A stretch of DNA of 64,000 nt, from contig NZ_JZEY01000061.1 of the NCBI RefSeq assembly GCF_000969445.1, positions 372,001-436,000 on the forward strand, given 5' to 3'. The notes under the pieces are model-generated. The model did no database searches. It was not told the DNA's origin and saw only the letters and a list, made by a program, of their open reading frames with translations. This document shows, one piece after another, positions 1 to 8,819 of this stretch (positions are counted from its first letter, which is position 1; the number at the start of each line of letters is the position of its first letter). The position numbers and the translations under genes were made by a program. The DNA is from Devosia chinhatensis (GTDB taxonomy: Bacteria > Pseudomonadota > Alphaproteobacteria > Rhizobiales > Devosiaceae).

Positions 1-1577
1 GTGCGGGCCATTCCTCGACCTCGATTTCCGCGGGTCTGGGCATGGCTGTCGCCAGCCAGCACCTGGATACGCCCCGCAATGTGATTGCCGTGATCGGGGA
101 CGGCTCGATGTCCGCCGGCATGGCTTATGAAGCGATGAACAATGCCGGCGCCATGGATGCGCGGCTGATCGTCATTCTCAACGACAATGATATGTCCATT
201 GCCCCGCCCACCGGAGCATTGCGGACCTATCTGGCGCAATTGGTATCTGGTCCGGTCTATCGGGGCACCCGCGAGGCCGCCAAGAACCTCGTGCATAAAT
301 TGCCCCCCTTCCTGCACGAGCCGGCCCGCAAGACCGAGGAATTTGCCCGCTCGTTCTTTACCGGCGGCACGCTGTTTGAGGAGCTGGGCTTCTATTATGT
401 GGGCCCTATCGATGGGCATAACCTAGACGACCTGATCTCCATTCTGGAAAATGTCCGCGATTTCGGCAACGGCCCCATCCTGGTTCATGCGGTGACCAAG
501 AAGGGCAAGGGCTATGCGCCCGCCGAGAATTCCGCCGACAAGTATCACGGCGTCTCCAAGTTCAACGTCATCACCGGCGCCCAGTCCAAGGCCCCGTCCA
601 ATGCGCCGTCTTATACCTCGGTCTTCGCCTCGTCCCTGATTCAGGAAGCCGAGGCCGATCCGCGCATTGTCGCGATTACCGCCGCCATGCCATCGGGCAC
701 GGGCCTTGATAAGTTCGCCGAACTCTTTCCTACCCGCATCTACGATGTCGGCATTGCCGAGCAGCATGCGGTAACCTTCGCGGCCGGCATGGCCAGCGAG
801 GGCATGAGGCCGTTCTGCGCCATCTATTCCACCTTCCTGCAACGCGCCTACGACCAGGTCATCCACGACGTCGCCATCCAGGGCCTGCCGGTGCGCTTCG
901 CCATCGACAGGGCAGGCTATGTCGGCGCCGATGGCCCCACCCATGCGGGCAATTACGACAATGCCTATCTCGGCGCCGTGCCCGGGATCGTCCAGATGGC
1001 CGCCGCCGACGAGGCAGAGCTGCGCCATATGGTGGCCACGGCCGCGGCCTATGATGAAGGACCGATCTCATTGCGCTACCCGCGCGGCGACGGCATGGGC
1101 GTCGACATGCCGGCGCGAGGCGAAATCCTCACCATCGGCAAGGGCCGTATCCTGCGCGAGGGCGCAACGATCGCGCTGTTGTCCTATGGGGCAAGGCTTG
1201 GCGAGGTGCTGGCCGCTGCCGACAAACTGGCGGCGCTGGGGCTCAATCCCACCGTCGTCGACGCCCGCTTCCTCAAGCCGCTCGATGAGGAACTGATCGC
1301 GCGCCTGGCCCAGAGCCACGATGTGATGATCTCCACCGAAGAAGGCGGTTTGGGCGGATTTGGCAGCCACGTCGCCACTTTCCTCGCCAGCAATGGCCTG
1401 CTGGATGGCAAGTTGCGCTTCCGGCCACTGATGATCCCCGACACTTTCGTGGAACATTCCAGCCAGGCCGACATGTATGAACGCGCCGGTCTTGATCGTG
1501 TGGGCATTGTGCAGGCAGCGTTGACGGCGCTTGGATATGACCAGGCCGCCATGAAGGCCGCCTTGGCCAAGGTTTAA
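1..1577 (+). CDS. dxs: 1-deoxy-D-xylulose-5-phosphate synthase, 5'-truncated by window edge
   Basis: Thiamine-diphosphate enzyme that condenses pyruvate with glyceraldehyde-3-phosphate, the first step of the MEP isoprenoid pathway; cytosolic. The open frame enters from the left edge (first whole codon at position 3) with [14 protein letters not shown], the conserved segment near residue 120 of full-length enzymes, so roughly 110-120 residues lie outside the window. The ThDP-binding [18 protein letters not shown] stretch follows, then [15 protein letters not shown] in the central transketolase-like domain and a C-terminal transketolase domain ([25 protein letters not shown]). The 524 visible residues end at a TAA. 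The identification is firm. The ATG at 42 is internal and is not the start. Confidence 0.97.
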   Translation, partial: AGHSSTSISAGLGMAVASQHLDTPRNVIAVIGDGSMSAGMAYEAMNNAGAMDARLIVILNDNDMSIAPPTGALRTYLAQLVSGPVYRGTREAAKNLVHKLPPFLHEPARKTEEFARSFFTGGTLFEELGFYYVGPIDGHNLDDLISILENVRDFGNGPILVHAVTKKGKGYAPAENSADKYHGVSKFNVITGAQSKAPSNAPSYTSVFASSLIQEAEADPRIVAITAAMPSGTGLDKFAELFPTRIYDVGIAEQHAVTFAAGMASEGMRPFCAIYSTFLQRAYDQVIHDVAIQGLPVRFAIDRAGYVGADGPTHAGNYDNAYLGAVPGIVQMAAADEAELRHMVATAAAYDEGPISLRYPRGDGMGVDMPARGEILTIGKGRILREGATIALLSYGARLGEVLAAADKLAALGLNPTVVDARFLKPLDEELIARLAQSHDVMISTEEGGLGGFGSHVATFLASNGLLDGKLRFRPLMIPDTFVEHSSQADMYERAGLDRVGIVQAALTALGYDQAAMKAALAKV

Positions 1578-1655
1578 GCGTTTCTGCTGGAACGTCTTCA
1601 TGCTTTGTTGAGAAAACGGGCGTTTGCTTTTGGGCAGCGTCACGGAGAGCCGAAG

Positions 1656-1877
1656 ATGGCCATTTCCAGCATTTCCATCGCGGCGGGCGGCGTGCAGCGC
1701 GCCAGTCACCAGCTTGAAGTCAGCGCCGGCCGCATCGCGCGTGTCGGCGCCCAGGACGTGGACGTATCCAGCGAAATGGTCAACGTGCTCAACGCACGGA
1801 CTGACTTCAAGGCCAATGCCAAGGCGATCGAGGCGTCACGAGATATGTCGAAGGCTCTCCTCGACATTCTTGCCTAG
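1656..1877 (+). CDS. 73-aa flagellar-rod-like microprotein
   Basis: Small protein of 73 residues. The ATG at 1656 was chosen because GGAGAG sits about 8 bases upstream; an earlier in-frame codon at 1605 has no such site. The N-terminal half (ISIAAGGVQRASHQLEVSA) resembles the N-terminal helix motif of flagellar axial proteins. The C-terminal half (VDVSSEMVNVLNARTDFKAN, then KAIEASRDMSKALLDIL) resembles the C-terminal rod/hook helix of FlgC, FlgG and FlgE. It therefore looks like the two coiled-coil ends of a rod protein joined without the middle domain. No flagellar genes lie nearby; it follows dxs by 78 bases. The function is unknown and the rod relationship is an inference from motif similarity. 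Confidence 0.75.
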   Translation: MAISSISIAAGGVQRASHQLEVSAGRIARVGAQDVDVSSEMVNVLNARTDFKANAKAIEASRDMSKALLDILA

Positions 1878-1885
1878 ACGTAAAA

Positions 1886-1909
1886 AAGCTCCCGCATAGG
1901 CGGGAGCTT
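1886..1909 (-). terminator. Intrinsic terminator of gapR
   Basis: A perfect 10-bp stem (AAGCTCCCGC / GCGGGAGCTT) closes the tetraloop ATAG. On the minus strand it is followed by TTTTTTA, so it ends transcription of gapR. On the plus strand no T-run follows, so it is a weaker stop for the small gene that converges on it. Confidence 0.85.
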
Positions 1910-1931
1910 CAGCATTCTGGATCCCAAAGCC

Positions 1932-2195
1932 TTAACGTTCGGGCGGCGCCTCGACCATGCCCAGCGCCGACATGTAGAGCTCGAGCAGCGCTTCCTGCTC
2001 CATGCGCTCGTTGGCATCCTGCTTGCGGATAGACACGATCTTGCGCAACACCTTGGTGTCGAAGCCCGTGCCCTTTGCCTCGGCATAGATCTCCTTGATA
2101 TCGGCGGCAATCGCAGCCTTTTCTTCTTCCATCCGCTCGATGCGCTCGATGAAAGCGCGGAGCTGATCCTGCGCGACGCTGTCCTCAACGGCCAT
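1932..2195 (-). CDS. gapR: GapR family nucleoid-associated protein (DUF2312)
   Basis: GapR binds AT-rich, overtwisted DNA ahead of the replication fork and is needed for normal growth in Caulobacter. The 87-residue protein has a long N-terminal coiled coil ([20 protein letters not shown]) followed by the family signature [20 protein letters not shown] and the C-terminal [16 protein letters not shown]. Length fits the roughly 85-90 residues of the family. The ATG at 2195 was chosen because GAGG lies at the right distance; the upstream in-frame ATG at 2207 itself contributes to that GAGG (ATGAGGTTTGCCATG). The gene stands alone with its own terminator. Family membership is firm; function comes from the Caulobacter homologue. 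Confidence 0.9.
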   Translation of the reverse strand: MAVEDSVAQDQLRAFIERIERMEEEKAAIAADIKEIYAEAKGTGFDTKVLRKIVSIRKQDANERMEQEALLELYMSALGMVEAPPER

Positions 2196-2413
2196 GGCAA
2201 ACCTCATAACGCTCGGGTCCGCACCGTAAGTGGTCTGGACCTGGAAACCCTCGGGCCCCATGAACCTCAAGCCCCTGCCCGGTTCAACCCCTTTATGGGT
2301 CAATCCACATGCTGGCGTATGCCGGAGGCTCCGATGTTCCCATTTCCGTCACGAAACCCCATTAGCCATTGACCTCGTCTCGTCCATCGGCTCAAACAGG
2401 GGCACTTCCCGCA

Positions 2414-2959
2414 ATGATTTCCGGATTGTTCGTGCGCAGCATCCGTCTTGTTCCGACCCTGCTGGTCTCCGCCCTTTCCGGGCTTCTGGCCACGACCATT
2501 CCAGCACATGCCGAATTGCGCATCTGCAACCAGACGGCGAACCTGATCTCGGTGGCGCTCGGCTACCGCGCCGAACGCGGATGGATGAGTGAGGGATGGT
2601 GGCAGACCCCGCCCGGCGATTGCCGTGTTCTCTACCAGGGCGACCTGCAAAGCCGCTTCTATTACCTGCACGCGGTCGACGACATCGGCGGCGGCGCCTG
2701 GACCGGCGAAATCTTCATGTGCACCCGGGACGAGACCTTCACGATATTCGGGGTTGAGGATTGCCTCGCCCGGGGCTATGAGCGCACTGGGTTCTTTGAA
2801 ATCGATACACAGAACCGGACTGACTGGACGCTCCAGCTGACCGAAAATGCGGGCGTGCCGAGCGTAGTCGGACCGGATCTGGAAGAAGATCTTGAAGACC
2901 CGGCATTCCTGGTCGACCCAGACGCCATCCCAACGCCAGACGATATGGATACGCAATGA
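2414..2959 (+). CDS. DUF1036 family exported protein
   Basis: A 181-residue protein with an N-terminal signal segment (hydrophobic VPTLLVSALSGLLATTIPAHA) and a mature DUF1036 domain starting ELRICNQTANLISVALGYR, with WWQTPPGDCRVLY and the paired cysteines CTRDETFTIFGVEDC. The tail is acidic (DLEEDLEDPAF). DUF1036 proteins are conserved in alphaproteobacteria and have no firmly known role. The stop codon overlaps the pyk start (ATGA), so the two genes are co-transcribed and probably translationally coupled, an arrangement common in this order. An alternative in-frame start at 2369 would add 15 residues before the signal peptide; the later ATG gives a more normal signal sequence. Confidence 0.85.
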   Translation: MISGLFVRSIRLVPTLLVSALSGLLATTIPAHAELRICNQTANLISVALGYRAERGWMSEGWWQTPPGDCRVLYQGDLQSRFYYLHAVDDIGGGAWTGEIFMCTRDETFTIFGVEDCLARGYERTGFFEIDTQNRTDWTLQLTENAGVPSVVGPDLEEDLEDPAFLVDPDAIPTPDDMDTQ

Positions 2960-4395
2960 GACGGATCAGACGCGCGAAGATCCTCGCAACCCTCGGGCCC
3001 GCCAGCCACGAGGAAAACATGATCGAGGAACTGGCAAAAGCCGGCGCGGACGTGTTCCGCATCAATATGAGCCATGCCAGCCATGAGCTGCTCCACCAGA
3101 CCGTGGCCCGCATTCGTCGCGTCGAGGAGCGCCTCAAGCATCCCATCGGTATTCTCGCCGATCTGCAGGGCCCCAAGCTCCGCGTCTGGAAATTCGCCGA
3201 AGGCGCCGTGAACCTGGTTGCCGGGCAGACCTTTACGCTCGACAGCCATCAGGACGACCAGGGCAATGCCGAGCGCGTCTACCTGCCGCATCCGGAAATC
3301 ATCGAATCGGTATCCGTCGGCGACCGTCTGCTTCTCGATGATGGCAAGCTGCAGCTCAAGGCGACTAAAGTTGGTAATGGCGCGATCGAGACCGAAGTGG
3401 TCTACGGCGGCAAGCTCTCGGATAAAAAGGGCGTTTCCCTCCCTGATACGCTCCTGCCCACCGGCGCCCTGACCGAAAAGGACCATGCGGACCTGCTCGA
3501 AGCGCTCAAGGCGGAAGTCGACTGGATCGCGCTGTCCTTCGTGCAGCGCCCCGAAGACATCATCGACGTGCGCAAGATCGTCCAGGGTCGCGCCGGCGTC
3601 ATGGCCAAGATCGAAAAGCCGCAGGCCATCGAGCGGCTCGAGGAGATCGTCAAGCTCTCGGACGCCATCATGGTCGCCCGCGGCGATCTGGGCGTCGAAC
3701 TGCCGCTTGAAACCGTGCCGGGCCTGCAAAAGCGCATGATCCGCATGTGTCGCCGCTACGGCAAGCCTGTCGTGGTCGCGACCCAGATGCTCGAATCCAT
3801 GATCACCGCACCGGTCCCGACCCGCGCCGAAGTGTCGGACGTCTCGATCGCCGTGTTTGAAGGTGCCGATGCCGTAATGCTGTCGGCCGAAAGCGCCTCG
3901 GGCCAGTATCCGATCGAAGCGGTGAGCACGATGGCCAAGGTTGCCATCGCCGTCGAGAGCGACGCCAATTATCGCGGCATTATTCGGGCTGCCCAGACCG
4001 AGCCGGAGGCTACTGCTGCCGACGCCATTTCGGCGGCCACCCGACAGGTCGCCGAAACGCTCGACCTGGCCGCCATCGTCACCTATACGGCCTCGGGCTC
4101 CACGGGTATCCGTGCGGCCCGTGAGCGGCCCTCCAAGCCCATTATTGCCCTGTCCCCCAATCTGCGCACCATTCGCCGCCTGTCGGTCGTGTGGGGTATC
4201 CACTGCGTGCAGACGGAAGACGCGGTAAACCTGGAAGATATGGTGGATCGCGCCTGCGTCATCGCCTACCAGGAGGGCTTCGCCCGGCCGGGCGACCGCA
4301 TTGCCATTACGGCCGGTGTGCCGCTGGGCACACCCGGTGCCACTAACATGTTGCGCATCGCCTTTGTCCGCCAGGACGGCGCCGGCTCGAGCTGA
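2956..4395 (+). CDS. pyk: Pyruvate kinase
   Basis: Converts phosphoenolpyruvate and ADP to pyruvate and ATP, the last step of glycolysis and of the Entner-Doudoroff route. The 479 residues show the A-domain start RRAKILATLGPAS, the NMSHASH substrate segment, the B-domain cap, the active-site segment VMAKIEKPQAIERLEEI with the catalytic lysine, the metal-binding MVARGDLGVELP, VVVATQMLESMI and AVMLSAESASGQYP. The C-terminal domain follows. The start overlaps the stop of the DUF1036 gene by four bases, and a strong terminator follows 33 bases after the stop. Full length with all motifs present. Confidence 0.97.
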   Translation: MRRIRRAKILATLGPASHEENMIEELAKAGADVFRINMSHASHELLHQTVARIRRVEERLKHPIGILADLQGPKLRVWKFAEGAVNLVAGQTFTLDSHQDDQGNAERVYLPHPEIIESVSVGDRLLLDDGKLQLKATKVGNGAIETEVVYGGKLSDKKGVSLPDTLLPTGALTEKDHADLLEALKAEVDWIALSFVQRPEDIIDVRKIVQGRAGVMAKIEKPQAIERLEEIVKLSDAIMVARGDLGVELPLETVPGLQKRMIRMCRRYGKPVVVATQMLESMITAPVPTRAEVSDVSIAVFEGADAVMLSAESASGQYPIEAVSTMAKVAIAVESDANYRGIIRAAQTEPEATAADAISAATRQVAETLDLAAIVTYTASGSTGIRAARERPSKPIIALSPNLRTIRRLSVVWGIHCVQTEDAVNLEDMVDRACVIAYQEGFARPGDRIAITAGVPLGTPGATNMLRIAFVRQDGAGSS

Positions 4396-4427
4396 TCGCG
4401 CAGCCGACGCCCATATGGAGAAATCAC

Positions 4428-4454
4428 AACGCCACCCGCAAGGGTGGCGTTTTT
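4428..4454 (+). terminator. Intrinsic terminator of the DUF1036-pyk operon
   Basis: A perfect 10-bp stem AACGCCACCC / GGGTGGCGTT closes a stable GCAA tetraloop and runs into a T-tract on the plus strand. It separates pyk from the convergent SRPBCC gene. Confidence 0.92.
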
Positions 4455-4456
4455 CA

Positions 4457-4864
4457 TTATACCGAACGCGCTTCGAGAAAGGTCTTGAGCAGCTTGAGAT
4501 CGGTGCGCAGCCATTCGCACTCGGAGGCGAAATGGGCGTCGTCCTCACCTGCACTTTGCAAGACTGTGCAGCACAATTCGGTCGCCGTGCCATTGGTAAA
4601 CACCCGCACGCGATAGTGCCGCTCGATCAGGTCGACGAGGTCGAGCCGGATATCGAGCACGCCATGCTGATTGGGTGGCGTGAAATGGATGACTACCGGC
4701 TGGCCGTCATGAGCGGTGGTCCATGTCCAGGTATCCAGCGCGATCAGCGGCTCGTGCAGCAGCCCTTCGGTCCACTGGGCGAGCGTTCGCGGATCGGCCA
4801 GGAAGGCATAGACTTCCGCACATGGTCTTTCGATGACCAGGCTGATCGTCCGGCTGGGAAACAT
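4457..4864 (-). CDS. SRPBCC / polyketide-cyclase-like ligand-binding protein
   Basis: A 135-residue protein with the layout of the START-like SRPBCC fold: a first strand RTISLVIERPCAEVYAFLAD, the helix motif DPRTLAQWTEGL, strands ending in ATELCCTVLQ and a C-terminal helix LRTDLKLLKTFLEA. These proteins bind hydrophobic ligands in a deep cavity; the ligand here is unknown. The ATG at 4864 places the fold right at the N-terminus, as usual. A TTG at 4972 would add 36 residues that look like linker rather than domain, and neither start has a strong ribosome-binding site. Monocistronic, convergent with pyk. Confidence 0.7.
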   Translation of the reverse strand: MFPSRTISLVIERPCAEVYAFLADPRTLAQWTEGLLHEPLIALDTWTWTTAHDGQPVVIHFTPPNQHGVLDIRLDLVDLIERHYRVRVFTNGTATELCCTVLQSAGEDDAHFASECEWLRTDLKLLKTFLEARSV

Positions 4865-5023
4865 GGAAATATCGCAGGCAGGTGCCGTCGGACTATCCTG
4901 GCCCTTTGGCAGAGATGACGCAGCCGGCTTCGACCGGCGGAGCAGTCTTAGCAGCTTGGTAGCATCGGGCAACGCGTTGAAATCGCTAAGCTTGTTGTGT
5001 GGTTAACGACACAAGCGAGGTCA

Positions 5024-5064
5024 CAAAAGCGAAGGGCCCGCACCAATCTGGTACGGGCCCTTCG
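5024..5064 (-). terminator. Terminator of rpmJ
   Basis: An 11-bp perfect stem (CGAAGGGCCCG / CGGGCCCTTCG), with a short inner ACC/GGT stem, is followed on the minus strand by CTTTTGTG. It lies just downstream of the rpmJ stop codon. Confidence 0.85.
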
Positions 5065-5081
5065 AATGCAGAACGCCTTGA

Positions 5082-5207
5082 TTAGCCCTGACGGGCCTTG
5101 AAGCGCTTGTCCACCTTATTGATGATGTAAACGCGGCCGCGACGGCGGACGAGCTTGTTCGCGCGGTGGCGAGTCATCAACGCCTTCAGCGAGTTGCGGA
5201 TCTTCAT
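5082..5207 (-). CDS. rpmJ: 50S ribosomal protein L36
   Basis: A 41-residue basic protein, [20 protein letters not shown] followed by [20 protein letters not shown] and a final G. This is the 41-residue alphaproteobacterial form of L36, which lacks the usual zinc-binding CxxC pattern (no cysteines here). It sits in the large ribosomal subunit. The ATG at 5207 is preceded by GAGG at -13 and AAGAAG directly before the start. It is a single-gene unit with its own strong terminator, as is usual for the isolated rpmJ of this class. Confidence 0.95.
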   Translation of the reverse strand: MKIRNSLKALMTRHRANKLVRRRGRVYIINKVDKRFKARQG

Positions 5208-5387
5208 CTTCTTAATCCTCGGTCAAACAAAAGGGGCGCCAAGGCGCCCGAAAACTGGCCTCGTCTTAGGGGATATGCCGCGCCCTGTCAACGCGCGACG
5301 CTCACCCTTTTTATTGTTTTGCCACATGTTAACGGCCAAGTGACGGCCAATACGTATGATCGCGCAAAACCAGCCAAAGCAACGACC

Positions 5388-5876
5388 ATGGCCAAAGAAA
5401 CCATCACCAAGCACGGCGTCCTGATCATCGATCCTCAACCCCATATGGCATCCCTCGTGGCCAGCATGTTTCGCACGCTGGGAAGGCGGGACATCCGCGA
5501 GGTCAATACGTCCAGCCAGGCCCTGACCGAGCTCGATCGGCGTGCCTATGATGTCATCGTCATCGACGATGCCGTCGCCGAGCCCGACGCCGTCGACCTG
5601 GTGCGACGCCTGCGCGCCAACCCAACCGGCATCAACAGGCTGGCGCCTGTCATCATGATGTCGGCAGCGCCGGACGCGGCAAGCATCACCGCTGCCCGTG
5701 ACGCCGGGGTCACCGAGTTCCTGCGCAAGCCCTTTGCCGTAGCGCACCTGCAGTCCAGGCTCGAAACCATTGCCAGCAAGCCGCGCGCCTTCATTGAAGC
5801 CGAAACCTATACCGGCCCCGACCGTCGCCGGCGTCAGGTGGACGTCGGCGACCAGGATCGTCGCACCGGCGACTAG
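5388..5876 (+). CDS. Stand-alone response-regulator receiver protein
   Basis: A 162-residue CheY-like receiver. It shows the acidic pocket region (GVLIIDPQPHMASLV), the phospho-acceptor aspartate region DVIVIDDAVAEPDAVDLV, the conserved Ser in VIMMSAAPDA and the Lys in EFLRKPFAVAHL. No DNA-binding or enzyme domain follows; the tail is arginine-rich (YTGPDRRRRQVDVGDQDRR), resembling the GPDRR tails seen on some alphaproteobacterial receivers. A partner histidine kinase is not nearby. The usual first acidic pair is IDP rather than DD, so phosphorylation chemistry may be altered. The start was set at the ATG at 5388; the upstream sequence has only a weak ribosome site. Its stop lies 3 bases from the convergent oppF stop. 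Confidence 0.85.
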   Translation: MAKETITKHGVLIIDPQPHMASLVASMFRTLGRRDIREVNTSSQALTELDRRAYDVIVIDDAVAEPDAVDLVRRLRANPTGINRLAPVIMMSAAPDAASITAARDAGVTEFLRKPFAVAHLQSRLETIASKPRAFIEAETYTGPDRRRRQVDVGDQDRRTGD

Positions 5877-5879
5877 GCC

Positions 5880-6905
5880 CTAAAGGCTTGCCGTGCCCTC
5901 GATGACCCGCTCGCCCTGAATTTCCTGCCAGCGAATGCAGGCCACGAGCCGTTCCCCCTCCACCGTTTCAAGCGGTGGGCGGGTCTGGGCACATTCCGGC
6001 TTGGCAAACCGGCACCGGGTGCGGAAGGCGCATCCCGAGGGCGGATTGATCGGCGACGGAATTTCCCCTCTTAGCGCGTCGATATTGCGCTGCCGGGCAA
6101 GCTTCGGGTCGGGTATGGGCACGGCGGTCAGCAGCGCGCGTGTATAGGGATGCAGCGGATCGTCATAGATCTGGTCCCCGCTCGCCAGTTCCACGATGCG
6201 GCCCAGATAGAGCACGAGGATGCGGTCGGATACGTGCCGCACCACCGAGAGGTTGTGCGAGATGAAGATCAGCGTCAGCCCGAACTCGTCCTTGAGCTCA
6301 GCCAGCAGGTTCAGAATCTGCGCCTGGATCGACACGTCGAGGGCCGAAACAGGCTCGTCGCAGACGATAAGCTTGGGCTCCGTGATCAGCGCCCGGGCAA
6401 TGCCGATGCGTTGCGCCTGCCCGCCCGAGAATTCGTGCGGATAGCGATTGATCATTTCCGGCAACAGGCCAACGGCCTCCATAACCCGCACCACGCGAGC
6501 CCGCCGCTCGGTCTTGCTGAGATCAGGCTTGAGCGCCCGCAGAGGATCTTCGATGATCTCCCCCACAGTCATGCGGGGATTGAGCGAGGCCAGGGGGTCC
6601 TGGAAAATGATCTGCAGGTCGGCCCGGCGCTTGCGCATCTCCTCGGCCGGAACGCGCGTCAGGTCCTGGCCCAGCCAGAGCACCTGCCCCTCGTCGGGGC
6701 TGATCAATTGCAGGATGCAGCGCCCCAGGGTCGACTTTCCGCAGCCGCTCTCCCCCACGATGCCCAGCGTTTCGCCTTTGCGGACATTGAAGTTGATGTC
6801 CGACAACGCGGTCAGCGTCAATTTCTTGGAAAAAAGGCCGGTGGCGATCGAGAAAGTCTTCTTCAGATCGCGGATTTCCAGCAGGTTTTCTTGTGTCCCG
6901 ATCAT
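5880..6905 (-). CDS. oppF: Oligopeptide ABC transporter ATP-binding protein OppF/DppF
   Basis: A 341-residue ATPase that powers peptide uptake with its partner OppD at the inner membrane. Visible motifs: Walker A GESGCGKST, Q-loop IIFQDPLASLNP, signature FSGGQAQRIGIARAL, Walker B LIVCDEPVSALD and the switch histidine in FISHNLSVV. The C-terminal oligopeptide-transporter extension carries a cysteine cluster (GCAFRTRCRFAKPECAQTRP), typical of OppD/F pairs. The ATG at 6905 overlaps the oppD stop by one base (TGATG), so the two are coupled; a GTG one codon earlier is possible. Last gene of the opp operon. Confidence 0.92.
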   Translation of the reverse strand: MIGTQENLLEIRDLKKTFSIATGLFSKKLTLTALSDINFNVRKGETLGIVGESGCGKSTLGRCILQLISPDEGQVLWLGQDLTRVPAEEMRKRRADLQIIFQDPLASLNPRMTVGEIIEDPLRALKPDLSKTERRARVVRVMEAVGLLPEMINRYPHEFSGGQAQRIGIARALITEPKLIVCDEPVSALDVSIQAQILNLLAELKDEFGLTLIFISHNLSVVRHVSDRILVLYLGRIVELASGDQIYDDPLHPYTRALLTAVPIPDPKLARQRNIDALRGEIPSPINPPSGCAFRTRCRFAKPECAQTRPPLETVEGERLVACIRWQEIQGERVIEGTASL

Positions 6906-7888
6906 CACGCGACCTTCCTGTCCTTGAGCGGCCCTTCATAGAAACAGGCCTTTTCCCGCCCACCTTCGGTCGGCATCAGCGGCGGCCGCTCCTCAAGGCA
7001 CCTGTCGAAACAGAAATCGCACCGCGGATTGAACGAACAACCCTTGGGCAGATGTTCTAGGCTTGGCGGCAGGCCCTTGATCGGCTCCAATCGGGCCGAT
7101 CGGTGCGCGATATGCGGTGTGGAGTGCAGCAAACCCAGCGTATAGGGATGGCGCGGGTCATAGAACAGGTCGTTCACGGTGCCCTTTTCCACTGCACGGC
7201 CGCCATACATCACCATCATGCGGTCCGCCACGCCGGCCACGACGCCCAGATCGTGCGTGATCAGCACGAGCGAGGTGCCGAAATCTTCGGTCAGCGACTT
7301 GAAGAGATCCAGCATCTGCGCCTGAACGGTGACGTCCAGCGCCGTCGTCGGCTCGTCGGCAATCAGGATCTTGGGCTGGCACAACAGCGCCATGGCGATC
7401 ATCACGCGCTGCCGCATGCCACCGCTCATTTCATGGGGATAGGCGTTGGCGCGCTTGGCCGGCTCGGGAATACCCACGCGCTCCAGCATTTCCACCGCAG
7501 CTTTGGTGGCTTTGGTCTTGTCAAAACCCCTGTGCTTGACCAGCACTTCGGAGAGCTGCGTTTTCACCTTGAGGCTGGGATTGAGCGAGGTCATCGGATC
7601 CTGGAAGATCATGGCGATGTCCTTGCCCCGGATATGATCCAGCTGCCCGGTGCGCATGCCCACGAGATTGATGTCGCCCATCATGGCCTTGCCCGAGGTG
7701 CGACCATTCTTGGCCAGAAGGCCCATGATCGACAGGAAGGCCTGGCTTTTGCCCGATCCGCTCTCGCCAACCACAGCCAGTGTTTCGCCGGCCTCGAGCG
7801 AGAAGCTCAAATTGTTGACCGCCCGCACTTCGCTTTCATGCAGTGCGAAAGTGACACCGAGGTCCTGTACGTCCAGTACTTTACTCAT
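6905..7888 (-). CDS. oppD: Oligopeptide ABC transporter ATP-binding protein OppD/DppD
   Basis: A 327-residue ATPase subunit of the peptide importer. Motifs: Walker [11 protein letters not shown]-loop [12 protein letters not shown], signature [15 protein letters not shown], Walker [19 protein letters not shown] and the H-loop LITHDLGVV. The C-terminal region has the family's four-cysteine cluster ([20 protein letters not shown]). The ATG at 7888 is preceded by GAGGA at the right spacing. It lies 10 bases after oppC and overlaps oppF. The substrate could be dipeptides or longer peptides; sequence alone does not settle this. Confidence 0.92.
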   Translation of the reverse strand: MSKVLDVQDLGVTFALHESEVRAVNNLSFSLEAGETLAVVGESGSGKSQAFLSIMGLLAKNGRTSGKAMMGDINLVGMRTGQLDHIRGKDIAMIFQDPMTSLNPSLKVKTQLSEVLVKHRGFDKTKATKAAVEMLERVGIPEPAKRANAYPHEMSGGMRQRVMIAMALLCQPKILIADEPTTALDVTVQAQMLDLFKSLTEDFGTSLVLITHDLGVVAGVADRMMVMYGGRAVEKGTVNDLFYDPRHPYTLGLLHSTPHIAHRSARLEPIKGLPPSLEHLPKGCSFNPRCDFCFDRCLEERPPLMPTEGGREKACFYEGPLKDRKVA

Positions 7889-7898
7889 GACGATTTCC

Positions 7899-8819
7899 TC
7901 AGCGGTCCTTGGGATCGAGCGCGTCGCGCAACCCGTCGCCCACATAGGTGAGGCACAACAACAGGGTAACCAGCACGGCAGCCGGGCCGATCAGCAGCCA
8001 AGGCATGACTTCGGTGACCTGTGCACCCTCCGAGATCAGGGTCCCCAGAGAGGTCTGCGGCTCCTGGATACCGAGCCCGAGATAGGACAGGAAGCTTTCC
8101 ACGATGATGATTTCGGGAATGGTCAGGGTCGCGTAGATCACGACCGGTCCGGTGAGATTAGGCACAATATGGCGGGTAATTATGGTCCAGGGCTTGGCGC
8201 CGCCGGCTCGTGCCGCCTCGATGAATTCGCGTTCCTTGAGCGAGAGCGTCTGACCGCGCACGATACGCGCCATGGTCAGCCATTCCAGCGCCCCGATGCC
8301 GATGAAGAGAAGGATGGGGCTGCGCCCGAAGATCACCACGAGAATGATGACGAACAGGATATAGGGCAGCGCATACATGATATCGACGAAGCGCATCATG
8401 ACCGCGTCGACCCGACCGCCGAAATAGCCCGATACCGCGCCATAGATGATCCCGATCACCACCGAGACGAGGGTGGCGACGAGCGCGACGATCAGGCTCA
8501 TCTGGGTACCCTGAAGCAGGCGCGCCAGCAGATCCCGGCCGTTCTGGTCCGTGCCCAGGAAATGTCCGGCCTCGAAATTGGGCGGCTTGCGGATCGAAGA
8601 CCAATCCACTTGTGAATAGCCCCAGGGCAGGAAATAGGGGCCGATGATGGCAATCAGCACGATGGCTGCCAGCACGAACAGCGATACCATCGCTGCCTTG
8701 TTGGCCAGGAGGCGCCGGATCGCGTCGTCGGTGAGCGAACGGCCCTTGGGCGCATCCAGCTTTGCCAGCTTTTCGGCATAAGCCGTCAGCGTTTCGTCCT
8801 TGCGTGTAATGCCGGGCAT
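7899..8819 (-). CDS. oppC: Oligopeptide ABC transporter permease OppC/DppC
   Basis: A 306-residue inner-membrane permease. A cytoplasmic N-terminal segment is followed by a first membrane helix (VSLFVLAAIVLIAIIGPYFL), the periplasmic loop with HFLGTDQNGRDLLARLLQGTQ that is characteristic of OppC/DppC, and a BPD_transp_1 core. The core has the coupling (EAA-like) loop EREFIEAARAGGAKPWTIITRH and later helices. Its start codon overlaps the stop of oppB by one base. With OppB it forms the transmembrane channel of the importer. Confidence 0.92.
   Translation of the reverse strand: MPGITRKDETLTAYAEKLAKLDAPKGRSLTDDAIRRLLANKAAMVSLFVLAAIVLIAIIGPYFLPWGYSQVDWSSIRKPPNFEAGHFLGTDQNGRDLLARLLQGTQMSLIVALVATLVSVVIGIIYGAVSGYFGGRVDAVMMRFVDIMYALPYILFVIILVVIFGRSPILLFIGIGALEWLTMARIVRGQTLSLKEREFIEAARAGGAKPWTIITRHIVPNLTGPVVIYATLTIPEIIIVESFLSYLGLGIQEPQTSLGTLISEGAQVTEVMPWLLIGPAAVLVTLLLCLTYVGDGLRDALDPKDR

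Noticed and set aside
2776..4593. A 605-codon minus-strand frame across pyk
   Set aside because: Shadow of pyruvate kinase; composition typical of reverse-complement coding DNA.
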